From: Pseudonocardia lacus
GTDB taxonomy: Bacteria > Actinomycetota > Actinomycetes > Mycobacteriales > Pseudonocardiaceae
Direction of reading: 5' to 3'
Length of the DNA stretch: 33,796 bases
Assembly (NCBI RefSeq): GCF_018531445.1
Contig: NZ_JAHDTH010000073.1
Location: 1 to 33,796, forward strand
Numbering within the stretch: position 1 is the first letter of the stretch; each line of letters starts with the position of its first letter. This document shows positions 1-6,682 of the stretch, in pieces. Both the position numbers and the translations under genes were made by a program. The notes below the pieces were generated by a model that ran no database searches, was not told where the DNA came from, and was given only the letters and a program-made list of their open reading frames with translations.

Positions 1-1
1 G

Positions 2-1135
2 GGCGTCGACGTGCTGGTGGTCGGCCCGGCCGGGCGGCTGAACCCGCGCCCCACCGGCGCCACCGCGGCGGCGCTGGCCGGCACCGCCGTCGCCGGCGTC
101 CTCGCCGGCCGGTCGGTGTCGGCCGCGACCGAGGTGGACGGGCGGACCGTGCTGGTCGAGGCGCGGCCGGTCGGCGGCGGCGGGTTCGCGCTGGTGCAGC
201 CGGTGGACCGGGCCGTCGGCGTCGGCCCGCAGCTGCGCCGCTCACTCGCCTTCGCGCTGCTGGCCGGCGCGGCGACCTCGCTGGTCGTCGGGTTCGTCGT
301 GGCCCGGTTGCTGGCCCGGCCGCTGCGCGGCGCGGTCGCCGGCGCGACGGCCCTGCGCGCCGGTCGGCGCGACGTGCGCATCCCCGAGCGCGGCCCCACC
401 GAGATCGCCGAGGTGGCCGGCGCGGTCAACGAGCTGGCCGACGCGCTGGCCCGCAGCGAGGCCCGGCAGCGGGCGTTCCTGCTGTCGGTGTCGCACGAGC
501 TGCGCACCCCGCTGACGGCGGTGCGCGGGTTCGCCGAGTCGCTGGTTGACGGCGTCGTGACCGGCGACGAGGTGCCCGAGGTCGGCCGCGTGGTGCTGCG
601 CGAGGCCGAGCGGCTCAACCGGCTCGTCGACGACCTGATGGAGCTGGCCCGCCTGCAGGCCGACGACTTCCCCCTCGACCCGGCGCCCGTCGACCTGGGC
701 GCGCTGGCCCGCGAGGCGGCCGACGTCTGGCAGGCGCGCGGCGCCGCGGCGGGCGTCGCGTTCCGGCTGGAGGTGCCCGACGGACCGGTGGTCGTGCGGG
801 CCGACGCGCGCCGGGTGCGCCAGGTCGTCGACGGCCTGGCCGAGAACGCCCTGCGCGTCGTCCCGGCCGGGGCGCCGCTGGTGCTGGCGGTGCGCCCGGT
901 GCCCGGCGGGGCGGTGCTGGAGGTCCGCGACGGCGGGCCCGGGCTCTCCCCCGACGACTACGCCGTCGCGTTCACCCCCGGCGTGCTGCACGAGCGCTAC
1001 CGCGAGCGTCGCGGCACCGGCGGCATCGGCCTGGCCCTGGTGCACGGCCTGGTGACCCGGATGGGCGGGCGCATCGAGGCCTCCCCCGCCCCCGAAGGCG
1101 GCGCCCGCTTCACGATCACCCTCCCCGCCCCCTGA
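2..1135 (+). CDS. Sensor histidine kinase, 3' part (5' end outside window)
   Basis: The reading frame is open to the left edge, so the gene starts upstream. Counting from the GTG at position 11, residues about 78-105 form a hydrophobic membrane helix. It is followed by a HAMP-like linker with the acidic/arginine pattern of class I kinases. The H-box HELRTPLTAVRG has its phospho-accepting His at about residue 162. The N-box (GLAENALR, about 277), G1 box (RDGGPGLS, about 305) and G2 box (GTGGIGLALVHG, about 337) complete the ATP-binding domain. The part before the helix would be the end of an extracytoplasmic sensor domain. The protein should autophosphorylate and pass phosphate to a response regulator, probably encoded just upstream outside the window. 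The signal sensed cannot be told. It ends 4 bp before a palindromic repeat. Confidence 0.93.
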   Translation, partial: GVDVLVVGPAGRLNPRPTGATAAALAGTAVAGVLAGRSVSAATEVDGRTVLVEARPVGGGGFALVQPVDRAVGVGPQLRRSLAFALLAGAATSLVVGFVVARLLARPLRGAVAGATALRAGRRDVRIPERGPTEIAEVAGAVNELADALARSEARQRAFLLSVSHELRTPLTAVRGFAESLVDGVVTGDEVPEVGRVVLREAERLNRLVDDLMELARLQADDFPLDPAPVDLGALAREAADVWQARGAAAGVAFRLEVPDGPVVVRADARRVRQVVDGLAENALRVVPAGAPLVLAVRPVPGGAVLEVRDGGPGLSPDDYAVAFTPGVLHERYRERRGTGGIGLALVHGLVTRMGGRIEASPAPEGGARFTITLPAP

Positions 1136-1139
1136 GGGT

Positions 1140-1206
1140 CCCGTCGAGAACGAACTTGTCGTGATCAACAGGGCCTGTTGATCACGACAACTTCGTTCTC
1201 GACGGG
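1140..1206. repeat. Palindromic intergenic repeat, copy A (convergent junction)
   Basis: Two 33-nt arms (1140-1172 and 1174-1206) are reverse complements with one mismatch. The outer core CCGTCGAGAACGA and the inner core TTGTCGTGATC are shared with copies at 20959-21023 and 31149-31213. It lies between the convergent kinase and sodX genes. The right arm supplies the last seven sodX codons (PSRTKLS) and its stop. As RNA it would form a very stable hairpin on either strand, fitting a bidirectional terminator. Confidence 0.9.
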
Positions 1207-1499
1207 GGCAGCCGGCCGGGGCGGGGCCACAAGCGCGCCCGGACGACCGCGACGACGGTGGCCGGGCCGAGGGTGCGCGAGTCGGTGGAGCCGAACGGGT
1301 TGTCGCCGCGCACCAGCCAGCCGTCGCCGTCGGGGCGGACCGCCCGCTTCACCGACAGCTGCCCCGGCCGCGCCGGCCACGTCACCAGCACCACGTCACC
1401 CGCCCGGACCGGCGCACCGAACCGGACGACGACCACGTCGCCGTCGCTCAATGCCGGCGACATCGACGGCCCCCGCACCGACACCCGCCGCCACCGCAT
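1182..1499 (-). CDS. sodX: Nickel-type superoxide dismutase maturation protease SodX
   Basis: A 105-residue S26 (signal peptidase-like) serine protease. The catalytic Ser sits in GPSMSPALSDGD near the N-terminus, the general-base Lys in LSVKRAV, and the family box GDNPFGSTDSR follows. It has no clear membrane anchor, unlike export signal peptidases. It is divergent from sodN with an 85-bp gap, which is the usual partnership: SodX is thought to remove the NiSOD propeptide so that the N-terminal His of the nickel hook is exposed. I chose the ATG at 1499 because AAGGGG lies just upstream, although the frame stays open further 5'. The C-terminal PSRTKLS is encoded by repeat copy A, so the tail was either captured from, or invaded by, the repeat. 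Confidence 0.9.
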   Translation of the reverse strand: MRWRRVSVRGPSMSPALSDGDVVVVRFGAPVRAGDVVLVTWPARPGQLSVKRAVRPDGDGWLVRGDNPFGSTDSRTLGPATVVAVVRARLWPRPGRLPPSRTKLS

Positions 1500-1516
1500 G
1501 AGACCCCCTTCACCGG

Positions 1517-1572
1517 ACCTGCCACCGCAGGTGTCCACGAGTAGGGTCGGCCCTGCCAGAACGATCACCCAG
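1517..1572 (+). promoter_or_regulatory. sodN promoter and leader with 20-nt element shared with the sodA upstream region
   Basis: TAGGGT at 1542-1547 is a good -10 box and predicts a start at about 1553-1554. The leader then begins with CTGCCAGAACGATCACCCAG (1553-1572), which is repeated exactly at 5929-5948. It ends at the ribosome binding site AGGGAGGA (1571-1578). An inverted repeat ACCTGC-CACC-GCAGGT (1517-1532) lies just upstream of the -10 and could be an operator or part of the sodX leader. No Nur-box-like sequence is visible here, which fits indirect nickel control of sodN. Confidence 0.7.
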
Positions 1573-1584
1573 GGAGGACACCCC

Positions 1585-2001
1585 ATGCGGATGCTGACCC
1601 GCATTCTCCGCCCGCGGCTGGAGGCCACCGCGCACTGCGACCTCCCCTGCGGCGTCTACGACCCCGCCCAGGCCCGGATCGAGGCCGAGTCGGTCAAGGC
1701 GATCCAGGAGAAGTACCAGGGCAACGAGGACCCCGAGTTCCGCCAGCGGGCCATCGAGATCAAGGAGCAGCGGGCCGACCTGGTCAAGCACCACCTGTGG
1801 GTGCTGTGGACCGACTACTTCAAGCCCCCGCACTTCGAGAAGTACCCCGAGCTGCACGAGCTGTTCAACAAGGCCACCAAGAAGGCCGGCGGCGGGCCCG
1901 GTGGGGCGAAGTCGTCCACCGACCCGGCCACCGGGCAGGAACTGCTGGACTACATCGCCCAGATCGACAAGATCTTCTGGGAGACCAAGCAGGCCGCCTG
2001 A
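1585..2001 (+). CDS. sodN: Superoxide dismutase, Ni-containing (SodN)
   Basis: A 138-residue precursor. After a 16-residue propeptide comes the nickel hook HCDLPCGVYDP. The mature N-terminal His17, Cys18 and Cys22 of the precursor correspond to the His1, Cys2 and Cys6 ligands of characterised NiSODs, which bind Ni and dismutate superoxide. The rest is the helical bundle typical of the family, and the mature length of about 122 residues is normal. The ATG at 1585 follows AGGGAGGA at the right distance; an in-frame ATG two codons later (1591) is less well placed. The gene is divergent from its protease sodX and followed by a strong intrinsic terminator. Its leader carries the 20-nt element duplicated upstream of sodA, suggesting post-transcriptional control by an antisense RNA. 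Confidence 0.97.
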   Translation: MRMLTRILRPRLEATAHCDLPCGVYDPAQARIEAESVKAIQEKYQGNEDPEFRQRAIEIKEQRADLVKHHLWVLWTDYFKPPHFEKYPELHELFNKATKKAGGGPGGAKSSTDPATGQELLDYIAQIDKIFWETKQAA

Positions 2002-2010
2002 CCAGGTGTC

Positions 2011-2050
2011 GAACGGCGCCGACGAGAAACGATTCTCGTCGGCGCCGTTC
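2011..2050. terminator. Intrinsic terminator of sodN
   Basis: Perfect 18-nt arms (2011-2028 and 2033-2050) enclose the tetraloop ACGA and are followed by CGTTTATTC. It lies 9 bp after the sodN stop and before the convergent DUF397 gene, so it may act on both strands. Confidence 0.9.
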
Positions 2051-2067
2051 CGTTTATTCGAACTCGG

Positions 2068-2298
2068 TCACATCCAAACCTCCAGTGCGCCAATGGAGGA
2101 AAACTCACCACGGCGCACAGCCGCCGTGAAGTCGATCCACGTCGACGACCCAAAGGAGACCGGGGGGAGCTCCCGGTTCTTGGTGTCACGCACCAGGACG
2201 ACATTTCTCGCGAAGCCGACCTCGAAGCAGTCCACATTGTGACTGAAACTGCTCGTGTGCCACTGGACTTCGGCACCATCTGGCGGTGGCGTTATCAC
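2068..2298 (-). CDS. DUF397 domain protein
   Basis: A small protein with the DUF397 pattern: WHTSSFSHNVDCFEV, then VVLVRDTKNRE, then a Trp-containing segment and a C-terminal VRRGEF. These proteins are abundant in actinomycetes and usually sit next to XRE/DUF5753 regulators, as here (2572-3444, same strand). Some such pairs act in developmental control or resemble toxin-antitoxin modules, but the biochemical role is unsettled. I prefer the GTG at 2298 because AAGGGG lies 6 nt upstream. An in-frame ATG at 2319 would add seven residues but has a poor ribosome binding site. Base composition is less GC-rich than in the backbone genes. The roughly 250-bp gap to the regulator is longer than usual for such pairs. 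Confidence 0.8.
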   Translation of the reverse strand: MITPPPDGAEVQWHTSSFSHNVDCFEVGFARNVVLVRDTKNRELPPVSFGSSTWIDFTAAVRRGEFSSIGALEVWM

Positions 2299-2438
2299 AC
2301 CCTGCCCCTTCCGCAACATAATGCAGGCCCAGGATTGGTCTGGTCGCGCGGGATGGTAGTGCTCGACGCAGGGCCGGAGGGGTCACCACGCCGTCGGCTT
2401 GGCGGTCAAACCTCGACATTGGCGCACCGAACGGGTGT

Positions 2439-2457
2439 GTCCGAATCGCGATCGGAC
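2439..2457. promoter_or_regulatory. Palindrome between the XRE regulator and DUF397 genes
   Basis: GTCCGA and TCGGAC form an inverted repeat with a 7-nt centre ATCGCGA. It lies in the 250-bp gap after the XRE gene and before the DUF397 gene. It could be a weak hairpin terminator or a regulator site; nothing else decides. The rest of 2320-2571 shows no gene. Confidence 0.35.
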
Positions 2458-2571
2458 CCCGTGCCGCTCGCTAGCGTGCTGACCAGCATGTTCTCGAGAC
2501 GAATCCCAGCCGAACTCGGTAGCGTACCAGCACGGCCAACCCACGAGGAGCGGCACCCGAGGCAGCGGCGA

Positions 2572-3444
2572 CTAGCCAGTGGCACCCGATTCGGTGACCG
2601 TTTCCAAGAATTCCTGGATGCCGCGGATGAGAGCAGTGCTTGCGATCGCGTCGAGCGCCTTATTCTCTAGGCCGTAGAAGATCTCCTTGTACGACCCGGT
2701 CGTCTCCAAGTCCTCGAAGAACTGTGGACGACCACCCCACGCATTCTCCATGAAGAGGATGTCGGATTCACTGGCGCTACCGAACTCCAGATGGACGAAC
2801 GATCCGCGCAAGCATTCGTGGTACCCCAGCTCGAACGGAAGCACCTGCACCGATATCCGACCACTGTCGACGAGTTCGAGGATCCACGACAACTGGCTTC
2901 GCATAACGCTCGGGCCGCCCACCTGCCGACGCAGGACGCTCTCGTCCAGGATGAAATGCAGCAATGGGCGGTCCGATTCCAGGATCTCCTGGCGATCTCG
3001 CCGGGTCTGAACCATCCGGTCGATCTCGGCCGGAGTTCTGTCGCGCAGACCAAGGACGCTGCGTGCGTACTCTTCGGCCTGCAGGATTCCGGGCACGACA
3101 GCAGGGTTGACCTGTCGGATCACCGCGGCCGAACCCTCGTAGCCGAAGAAGTTGATCGTGTCCGACGTGAGGATGTCCCGGTACTCGGTGAACGGCAGGC
3201 GCTTCGAACCGCGCGCAAGGCGCTCCAGGGTCGCCAGGACCTGCTCGTCGCGCTGTCCGTATATGGCGGTGAGGGCACGCAAGTCCGACACAGCGACGGC
3301 CACCTGGCCGTTCTCGATCCGGATGACCTTCGACGGCGACCAGTCCAGCCTGTCGGCGACGTACTTCTGCGTCAGCCCCGCCTCGACCCTCAGTCGCTTC
3401 AACTCGACCCTCAACTGCAGTCGCATCGCCACCGGGCTGCTCAT
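2572..3444 (-). CDS. XRE-family transcriptional regulator with DUF5753 (Scr1 type)
   Basis: A 290-residue protein. Residues about 10-65 are an XRE helix-turn-helix (LRVEAGLTQKYVADRLDWSP, then SKVIRIENGQVAVAVSDLRAL). Residues about 100-280 match the DUF5753 / Scr1-type domain: VPGILQAEEYARSV, then RRDRQEIL, the strand LHFILDESVLRR, and a C-terminal part ending in the VHLEF region. It probably controls itself and the DUF397 gene downstream, as WhiJ-like systems do in Streptomyces. The ATG at 3444 has the strong ribosome binding site GAGGAGGA. The gene sits in a patch of lower GC than its surroundings, which suggests acquisition by transfer. Confidence 0.88.
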   Translation of the reverse strand: MSSPVAMRLQLRVELKRLRVEAGLTQKYVADRLDWSPSKVIRIENGQVAVAVSDLRALTAIYGQRDEQVLATLERLARGSKRLPFTEYRDILTSDTINFFGYEGSAAVIRQVNPAVVPGILQAEEYARSVLGLRDRTPAEIDRMVQTRRDRQEILESDRPLLHFILDESVLRRQVGGPSVMRSQLSWILELVDSGRISVQVLPFELGYHECLRGSFVHLEFGSASESDILFMENAWGGRPQFFEDLETTGSYKEIFYGLENKALDAIASTALIRGIQEFLETVTESGATG

Positions 3445-4396
3445 GGCAGTCCTCCTCGCCGGCTCAACGACCCGGAGGGCGCAGCGCAGCCCGGCCTGAC
3501 GATCAGCAACACCAGGTCGATCCATGTTCTCGATATGCACGTGCATCTGCAGCGGATATCGGCATGCCACGATGCACAGCGCTACGCACCACCCCGCCAC
3601 CCGCACCGAAGATACCCCACAGCACACACGTCGCAAAGCAGCGTGTTGCAGTTGCCGACACCGCAGCGGCGCACCCCGCATGCGGCGGCTCGACAGCAAA
3701 GCGTTAGCGATCAGACATAGTGGACGTTCGCTGGTGATCGAAACGTGATGGGACGCGAGAGGCGATCGAGACCGGCGTGGGAGCATTGGGCGGGAGCTTC
3801 GATCACCGCAGGGTCGCCACGGCACCGGGCCGCATCAGGCCTGGTCGACCGGGCCGCGCGGCAACGACGTCTGGCCACCCCGCACACTGCGGTGGTGGCC
3901 AGACGGCGGCCGACGCCAGCGGCAACTGGGGTGTCGACCCTTCACATGGAGGCACGACGAGGTCGTCCGGCCATCAGGGTGCGGACCGGATCGCGACCTG
4001 TCAAGTGGCCTGCTCCGGGTCAGGGTCTTCTCATCCGCCACCTTGCACAGTGCATGCAAGCCGATGTTCCTGGCCGGCTGGGCGCACGTCGCGGTGCCAG
4101 GTGTTCCGCCTGCCACGTGGCGTCACGACACCCCCTCGAGGAAAAGCGCGCACGCCACGACCTACCGTTCTGAAGAATGCATCGGGCGCAGGTCGCACCG
4201 GCGGTCCGCTGGATTTCAGCACATCCATCGGATTGCATTCCTCGGCTTGACCGCTGCCCTTCCGAAGTGGAAACTTCCATTCCGGACGGCGGCAACCGTC
4301 CAGGCGGATCGGCTCGATCCGACATCACATGGAGGCCGTCGGCGGGGTTCGCCGTGCCCGGTTGACCTCGCCGACGGTGTGAACCGGAGGTCATAG
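3445..4396. other. Long intergenic region with no credible gene
   Basis: About 950 bp of composition clearly less GC-rich than the flanks. Open frames on both strands lack family resemblance, good ribosome binding sites and normal codon bias. The part next to 3444 must hold the XRE promoter, and a 12-bp palindrome ATGCACGTGCAT (3535-3546) lies there. TGGAA-AC-TTCCA occurs at about 4267-4278. I see no tRNA, IS terminal repeats or CRISPR units. It may be a decayed gene remnant. Confidence 0.6.
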
Positions 4397-4549
4397 ATGA
4401 AGCAGCCCTACATCCTGATACCCGTGGGCACGGCGATTCGCGTCGTCCTGTTCACCGCGACGGTGGTCGCCCTGGTGATCCTGCTCCTCGCGAGCGGGGG
4501 CGACCCGGCGGCCGCCGACGCGATCGGATCGGCGGCGTTCCTCGGCTGA
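4397..4549 (+). CDS. Small single-pass membrane protein, hypothetical
   Basis: A 50-residue frame starting with ATG, preceded by ACCGGAGG at the correct distance. It begins MKQPYILIPVGTAIR, followed by one hydrophobic helix (about residues 16-33, VVLFTATVVALVILLLAS) and a short Gly/Asp/Ala-rich tail. I do not recognise a family. The ribosome binding site, the codon bias, which returns to the high-GC pattern, and the clean membrane segment make a real gene likely. It is followed, with a short gap, by the convergent methyltransferase gene, so it appears to be transcribed alone. Confidence 0.6.
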   Translation: MKQPYILIPVGTAIRVVLFTATVVALVILLLASGGDPAAADAIGSAAFLG

Positions 4550-4595
4550 TCGGGGCGGATCGGCGCGGCCCATGCCGGCGGGGGGTGGGTCGCGC

Positions 4596-5213
4596 CTATC
4601 CGTGCCCCCGCCGCGCCGCGACCACGACGTCGGCCACCATCGCCTTCTCCCCGCCCGGCCCGGTCGCCTCCCGGCGCGGCGTGCCCGCCCTCTCGATCTC
4701 CCATTCCCCCTCCACCAGCCCCATCGCGGCGACGAGGTCATCCGGCGTCGGGAACCGGGCGTCCTGGTTCCACGACCACGGTGCCGCCGACCCGTGCTCG
4801 ACCACCAGCAGCAGCCCGCCCGGCGCCACGGCCGCGGCGGCCGAGCGCAGCACCCGGTCGCGGGGCAGGTCGACCGGCGACTGCAGGTACTGCGCCGACA
4901 CCAGGTCGTAGCGCCCGTCGGGGAACGTGGCGGCGAGGTCGTGCTGTTCGGTGCGCACCAGCGCGCACACCCGGGCGTCGGCCGCGCGCGACGCGACCCG
5001 CTCCAGGGCCGTCGGGGAGACGTCGACCGCGGTGACCCGCCAGCCCCGGCGGGCCAGCCAGACGGTGTCGCCGCCCTCGCCGCACCCCAGGTCGAGGGCG
5101 GTGCCGGGGGCCAGCGGTCCGACGACGTCGGCCAGCACGGCGTTCGGGTTCCCGCTCCACACCCGCGTCGTCGCCCGGTAGTGCCCGTCCCAGAACTCCT
5201 GCGCCGCTCCCAT
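4596..5213 (-). CDS. Class I SAM-dependent methyltransferase
   Basis: A 205-residue protein. The start MGAAQEFWDGHYR is typical of small tellurite/thiopurine-type methyltransferase-like proteins. Motif I is ALDLGCGEGGDTVWLARRG (about residues 39-57), followed by the acidic end of strand 2 in VTAVDVS. A motif-IV-like strand (YDLVSAQYLQ) and the post-motif AVAPGGLLLVVEHG follow. It should bind S-adenosylmethionine; the acceptor substrate is not evident. The ATG at 5213 is the last start before the methyltransferase fold. It is divergent from an XRE-cupin regulator across 66 bp, so that regulator may control it. Confidence 0.87.
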   Translation of the reverse strand: MGAAQEFWDGHYRATTRVWSGNPNAVLADVVGPLAPGTALDLGCGEGGDTVWLARRGWRVTAVDVSPTALERVASRAADARVCALVRTEQHDLAATFPDGRYDLVSAQYLQSPVDLPRDRVLRSAAAAVAPGGLLLVVEHGSAAPWSWNQDARFPTPDDLVAAMGLVEGEWEIERAGTPRREATGPGGEKAMVADVVVAARRGHG

Positions 5214-5255
5214 GCGCCGACACTGCCCGACGGACCGCGATCTCGACAACATCCG

Positions 5256-5270
5256 TTGCCGTTGTGGCAA
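5256..5270. promoter_or_regulatory. Candidate operator in the methyltransferase / XRE-cupin divergent promoter
   Basis: Inverted repeat TTGCC-GTTGT-GGCAA, 9 bp upstream of the regulator's GTG start. CAAAGT at 5268-5273 lies 6 nt before that GTG and could be the -10 of a leaderless transcript. The repeat would then overlap the promoter, as expected for autoregulation. Confidence 0.45.
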
Positions 5271-5279
5271 AGTGGTCGG

Positions 5280-5864
5280 GTGACCGACGACGCGGACCTG
5301 GCCGGCGCCCTGGAGGCGGTGGGGCCCCGGCTGCGCGAGTTGCGCCGCCAGCGCGGCGCCACCCTGACCGAGCTGTCGGAGTCCACCGGCATCTCGGTGA
5401 GCACGCTGTCGCGCCTGGAGTCCGGCCAGCGCAAGCCGACGCTCGAACTGCTGCTGCCGCTCGCCCGGGCCCATCAGGTGTCGCTGGACGAGCTGGTCGA
5501 CGCGCCGGAGACCGGCGATCCGCGGGTGCAGTTGCGGCCGATGAAGCGGTTCGGGCAGACGATCATCCCACTCACCCGGCGGCCGGGCGGGCTGCAGGCG
5601 TTCAAGCACGTCATGCCGCCGTCGAACGCCGAGCCGGACCCGCGCTCGCACGAGGGCTACGAGTGGCTCTACGTGCTGTCCGGGCGGCTGCGGCTGGTGC
5701 TGGGCCAGCACGACGTGATCCTGCGCCCGGGCGAGGTCGCGGAGTTCGACACGCACGTGCCGCACTGGTTCGCCAACCCCGGTCCGGAGCCTGCCGAGCT
5801 ACTGAGCCTGTTCGGCCCGCAGGGCGAGCGGATGCACATCCGGGCGCAGCCGCGCCGTTCCTGA
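5280..5864 (+). CDS. XRE-family regulator with C-terminal cupin domain
   Basis: A 194-residue protein. An XRE helix-turn-helix occupies residues about 15-72 (LRRQRGATLTELSESTGISV, then STLSRLESGQRKPTLELLLPLA). A cupin-2 barrel occupies residues about 110-185 (HEGYEWLYVLSGRLRLVLG, then LRPGEVAEFDTHVPHWF). This architecture is common in regulators that sense a small ligand in the cupin and repress neighbouring metabolic genes. The GTG at 5280 lacks a clear ribosome binding site, so a leaderless transcript is possible. It is divergent from the methyltransferase gene and followed after 8 bp by a hairpin. The effector is unknown. Confidence 0.92.
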   Translation: MTDDADLAGALEAVGPRLRELRRQRGATLTELSESTGISVSTLSRLESGQRKPTLELLLPLARAHQVSLDELVDAPETGDPRVQLRPMKRFGQTIIPLTRRPGGLQAFKHVMPPSNAEPDPRSHEGYEWLYVLSGRLRLVLGQHDVILRPGEVAEFDTHVPHWFANPGPEPAELLSLFGPQGERMHIRAQPRRS

Positions 5865-5872
5865 ACGCCGGT

Positions 5873-5903
5873 CGGGATACCCGTCGGGTTCGCGGGTACC
5901 CCG
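5873..5903. terminator. Hairpin between the XRE-cupin gene and the anti-sodN region
   Basis: The 11-nt arms CGGGATACCCG (5873-5883) and CGGGTACCCCG (5893-5903) enclose a 9-nt loop. On the minus strand the single mismatch becomes a G-U wobble, giving an unbroken 11-bp stem. It would end the XRE-cupin transcript on the plus strand and the proposed anti-sodN RNA on the minus strand. There is no T-run on either side. Confidence 0.6.
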
Positions 5904-5957
5904 CCCGCCGTGCGGCGCCGGGGTCGAGCTGCCAGAACGATCACCCAGCGCGGGCTC
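5873..5957 (-). ncRNA. Candidate anti-sodN small RNA
   Basis: Seen: the minus strand at 5948-5929 is perfectly complementary to the first 20 nt of the predicted sodN mRNA, up to its ribosome binding site. Upstream on the same strand are TTGACC (5995-5990) as a possible -35 and a Nur-box-like palindrome (5965-5981) where the -10 would be. Downstream is the hairpin 5903-5873. These limits give an RNA of about 85 nt. Known: in Streptomyces coelicolor a roughly 90-nt s-SodF RNA, processed from the sodF 3'UTR, pairs with the sodN leader when nickel is low. Inferred: this is a divergently transcribed functional counterpart. The -10 box is weak (TGCAGT or TTGCAG), so the exact start is a guess. Confidence 0.5.
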
Positions 5958-5964
5958 CGCGTTA

Positions 5965-5981
5965 CTGCAAGGAGCGTGCAG
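5965..5981. promoter_or_regulatory. Nur-box-like palindrome near the anti-sodN promoter
   Basis: CTGCAA-GGAGC-GTGCAG resembles the Streptomyces Nur consensus tTGCaa-N5-ttGCAA as I recall it. It lies between the putative -35 and the start of the anti-sodN RNA on the minus strand. Nickel-bound Nur here would shut off the RNA. Confidence 0.45.
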
Positions 5982-6022
5982 GAAGGGTAGGTCAACAACC
6001 GGCGCACGTCCACCTATCGCGC

Positions 6023-6050
6023 TAGGGTCGCTCCTGCAAGATCCTTGCGA
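6023..6050 (+). promoter_or_regulatory. sodA promoter with Nur-box-like site over the transcription start
   Basis: TAGGGT at 6023-6028 is the same -10 hexamer as at sodN and predicts a start at about 6035. CTGCAA-GATCC-TTGCGA (6034-6050) matches the Nur consensus at 10 of 12 half-site positions and lies over that start. This is where nickel-bound Nur would repress Fe/Mn-SOD when nickel is plentiful. No convincing -35 box is visible. Confidence 0.55.
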
Positions 6051-6073
6051 GAATAACCTCGACGGAAGGTCCC

Positions 6074-6676
6074 ATGGCCGACTACACCCTCCCCGACCTG
6101 CCCTACGACTACGGCGCCCTCGCCCCGCACATCGCCGGCGAGATCATGGAGCTGCACCACTCGAAGCACCACAACACCTACGTGACCGCGCTGAACGGCG
6201 TCCTCGGCAAGCTCGAGGAGGCCCGGGCCGGGGGCGGCTTCGACTCGATCGTCGGACTGGAGAAGACGCTCGCGTTCAACCTGGGCGGGCACGTCAACCA
6301 CTCGATCTTCTGGCAGAACCTCTCCCCGGACGGCGGCGACAAGCCCACCGGCGAGCTCGGTGCCGCCATCGACGAGTCCTTCGGCTCCTTCGACGGCTTC
6401 CAGGCGCACTTCACCGCCGCGGCGACCACCATCCAGGGCTCCGGCTGGGCCATCCTGGGCTGGGACCAGCTCGGCAAGCGGCTGCTGGTGCACCAGCTCT
6501 ACGACCAGCAGGCCAACCTGCCGGCCGGCCAGGTCCCGCTGGTCATGCTCGACATGTGGGAGCACGCGTTCTACCTGCAGTACAAGAACGTCAAGCCGGA
6601 CTACGTCAAGGCCTGGTGGAACGTCGTCAACTGGGCCGACGCCGAGGCGCGCTTCGCCGCGGCCCGCGCCCGCTGA
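6074..6676 (+). CDS. sodA: Superoxide dismutase, Mn/Fe type
   Basis: A 200-residue protein covering the whole family. Metal ligands are a His in SKHHNTY (about residues 26-29), the second His in [10 protein letters not shown], and the Asp and His of [11 protein letters not shown]. It is very similar to the M. tuberculosis SOD as I remember it. Residue 145 is Gln (LYDQQ), where the M. tuberculosis Fe enzyme has His and the M. leprae Mn enzyme has Gln; Mn or cambialistic metal use is therefore my inference. It has no signal peptide. The ATG at 6074 is preceded by GACGGAAGG. With NiSOD at 1585-2001 the cell has two superoxide dismutases, a pairing that is normally nickel-switched. Confidence 0.97.
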   Translation: MADYTLPDLPYDYGALAPHIAGEIMELHHSKHHNTYVTALNGVLGKLEEARAGGGFDSIVGLEKTLAFNLGGHVNHSIFWQNLSPDGGDKPTGELGAAIDESFGSFDGFQAHFTAAATTIQGSGWAILGWDQLGKRLLVHQLYDQQANLPAGQVPLVMLDMWEHAFYLQYKNVKPDYVKAWWNVVNWADAEARFAAARAR

Positions 6677-6682
6677 CCCGTC

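Noticed and set aside
2186..2419. Minus-strand 77-codon frame overlapping the DUF397 gene
   Set aside because: It is out of frame with the DUF397 motif, which is the convincing product, and has no ribosome binding site.
4043..4396. Open frames of about 60-150 codons in the 3445-4396 gap on both strands
   Set aside because: No ribosome binding sites, no family patterns and no GC-third-position bias. Kept as non-coding.
5929..5948. The 20-nt element as a shared DNA operator and not an antisense RNA
   Set aside because: Not excluded, but less likely: at sodN it begins at the predicted transcript start, whereas at sodA it lies about 75 bp upstream of the -10. The two positions do not fit one operator role.
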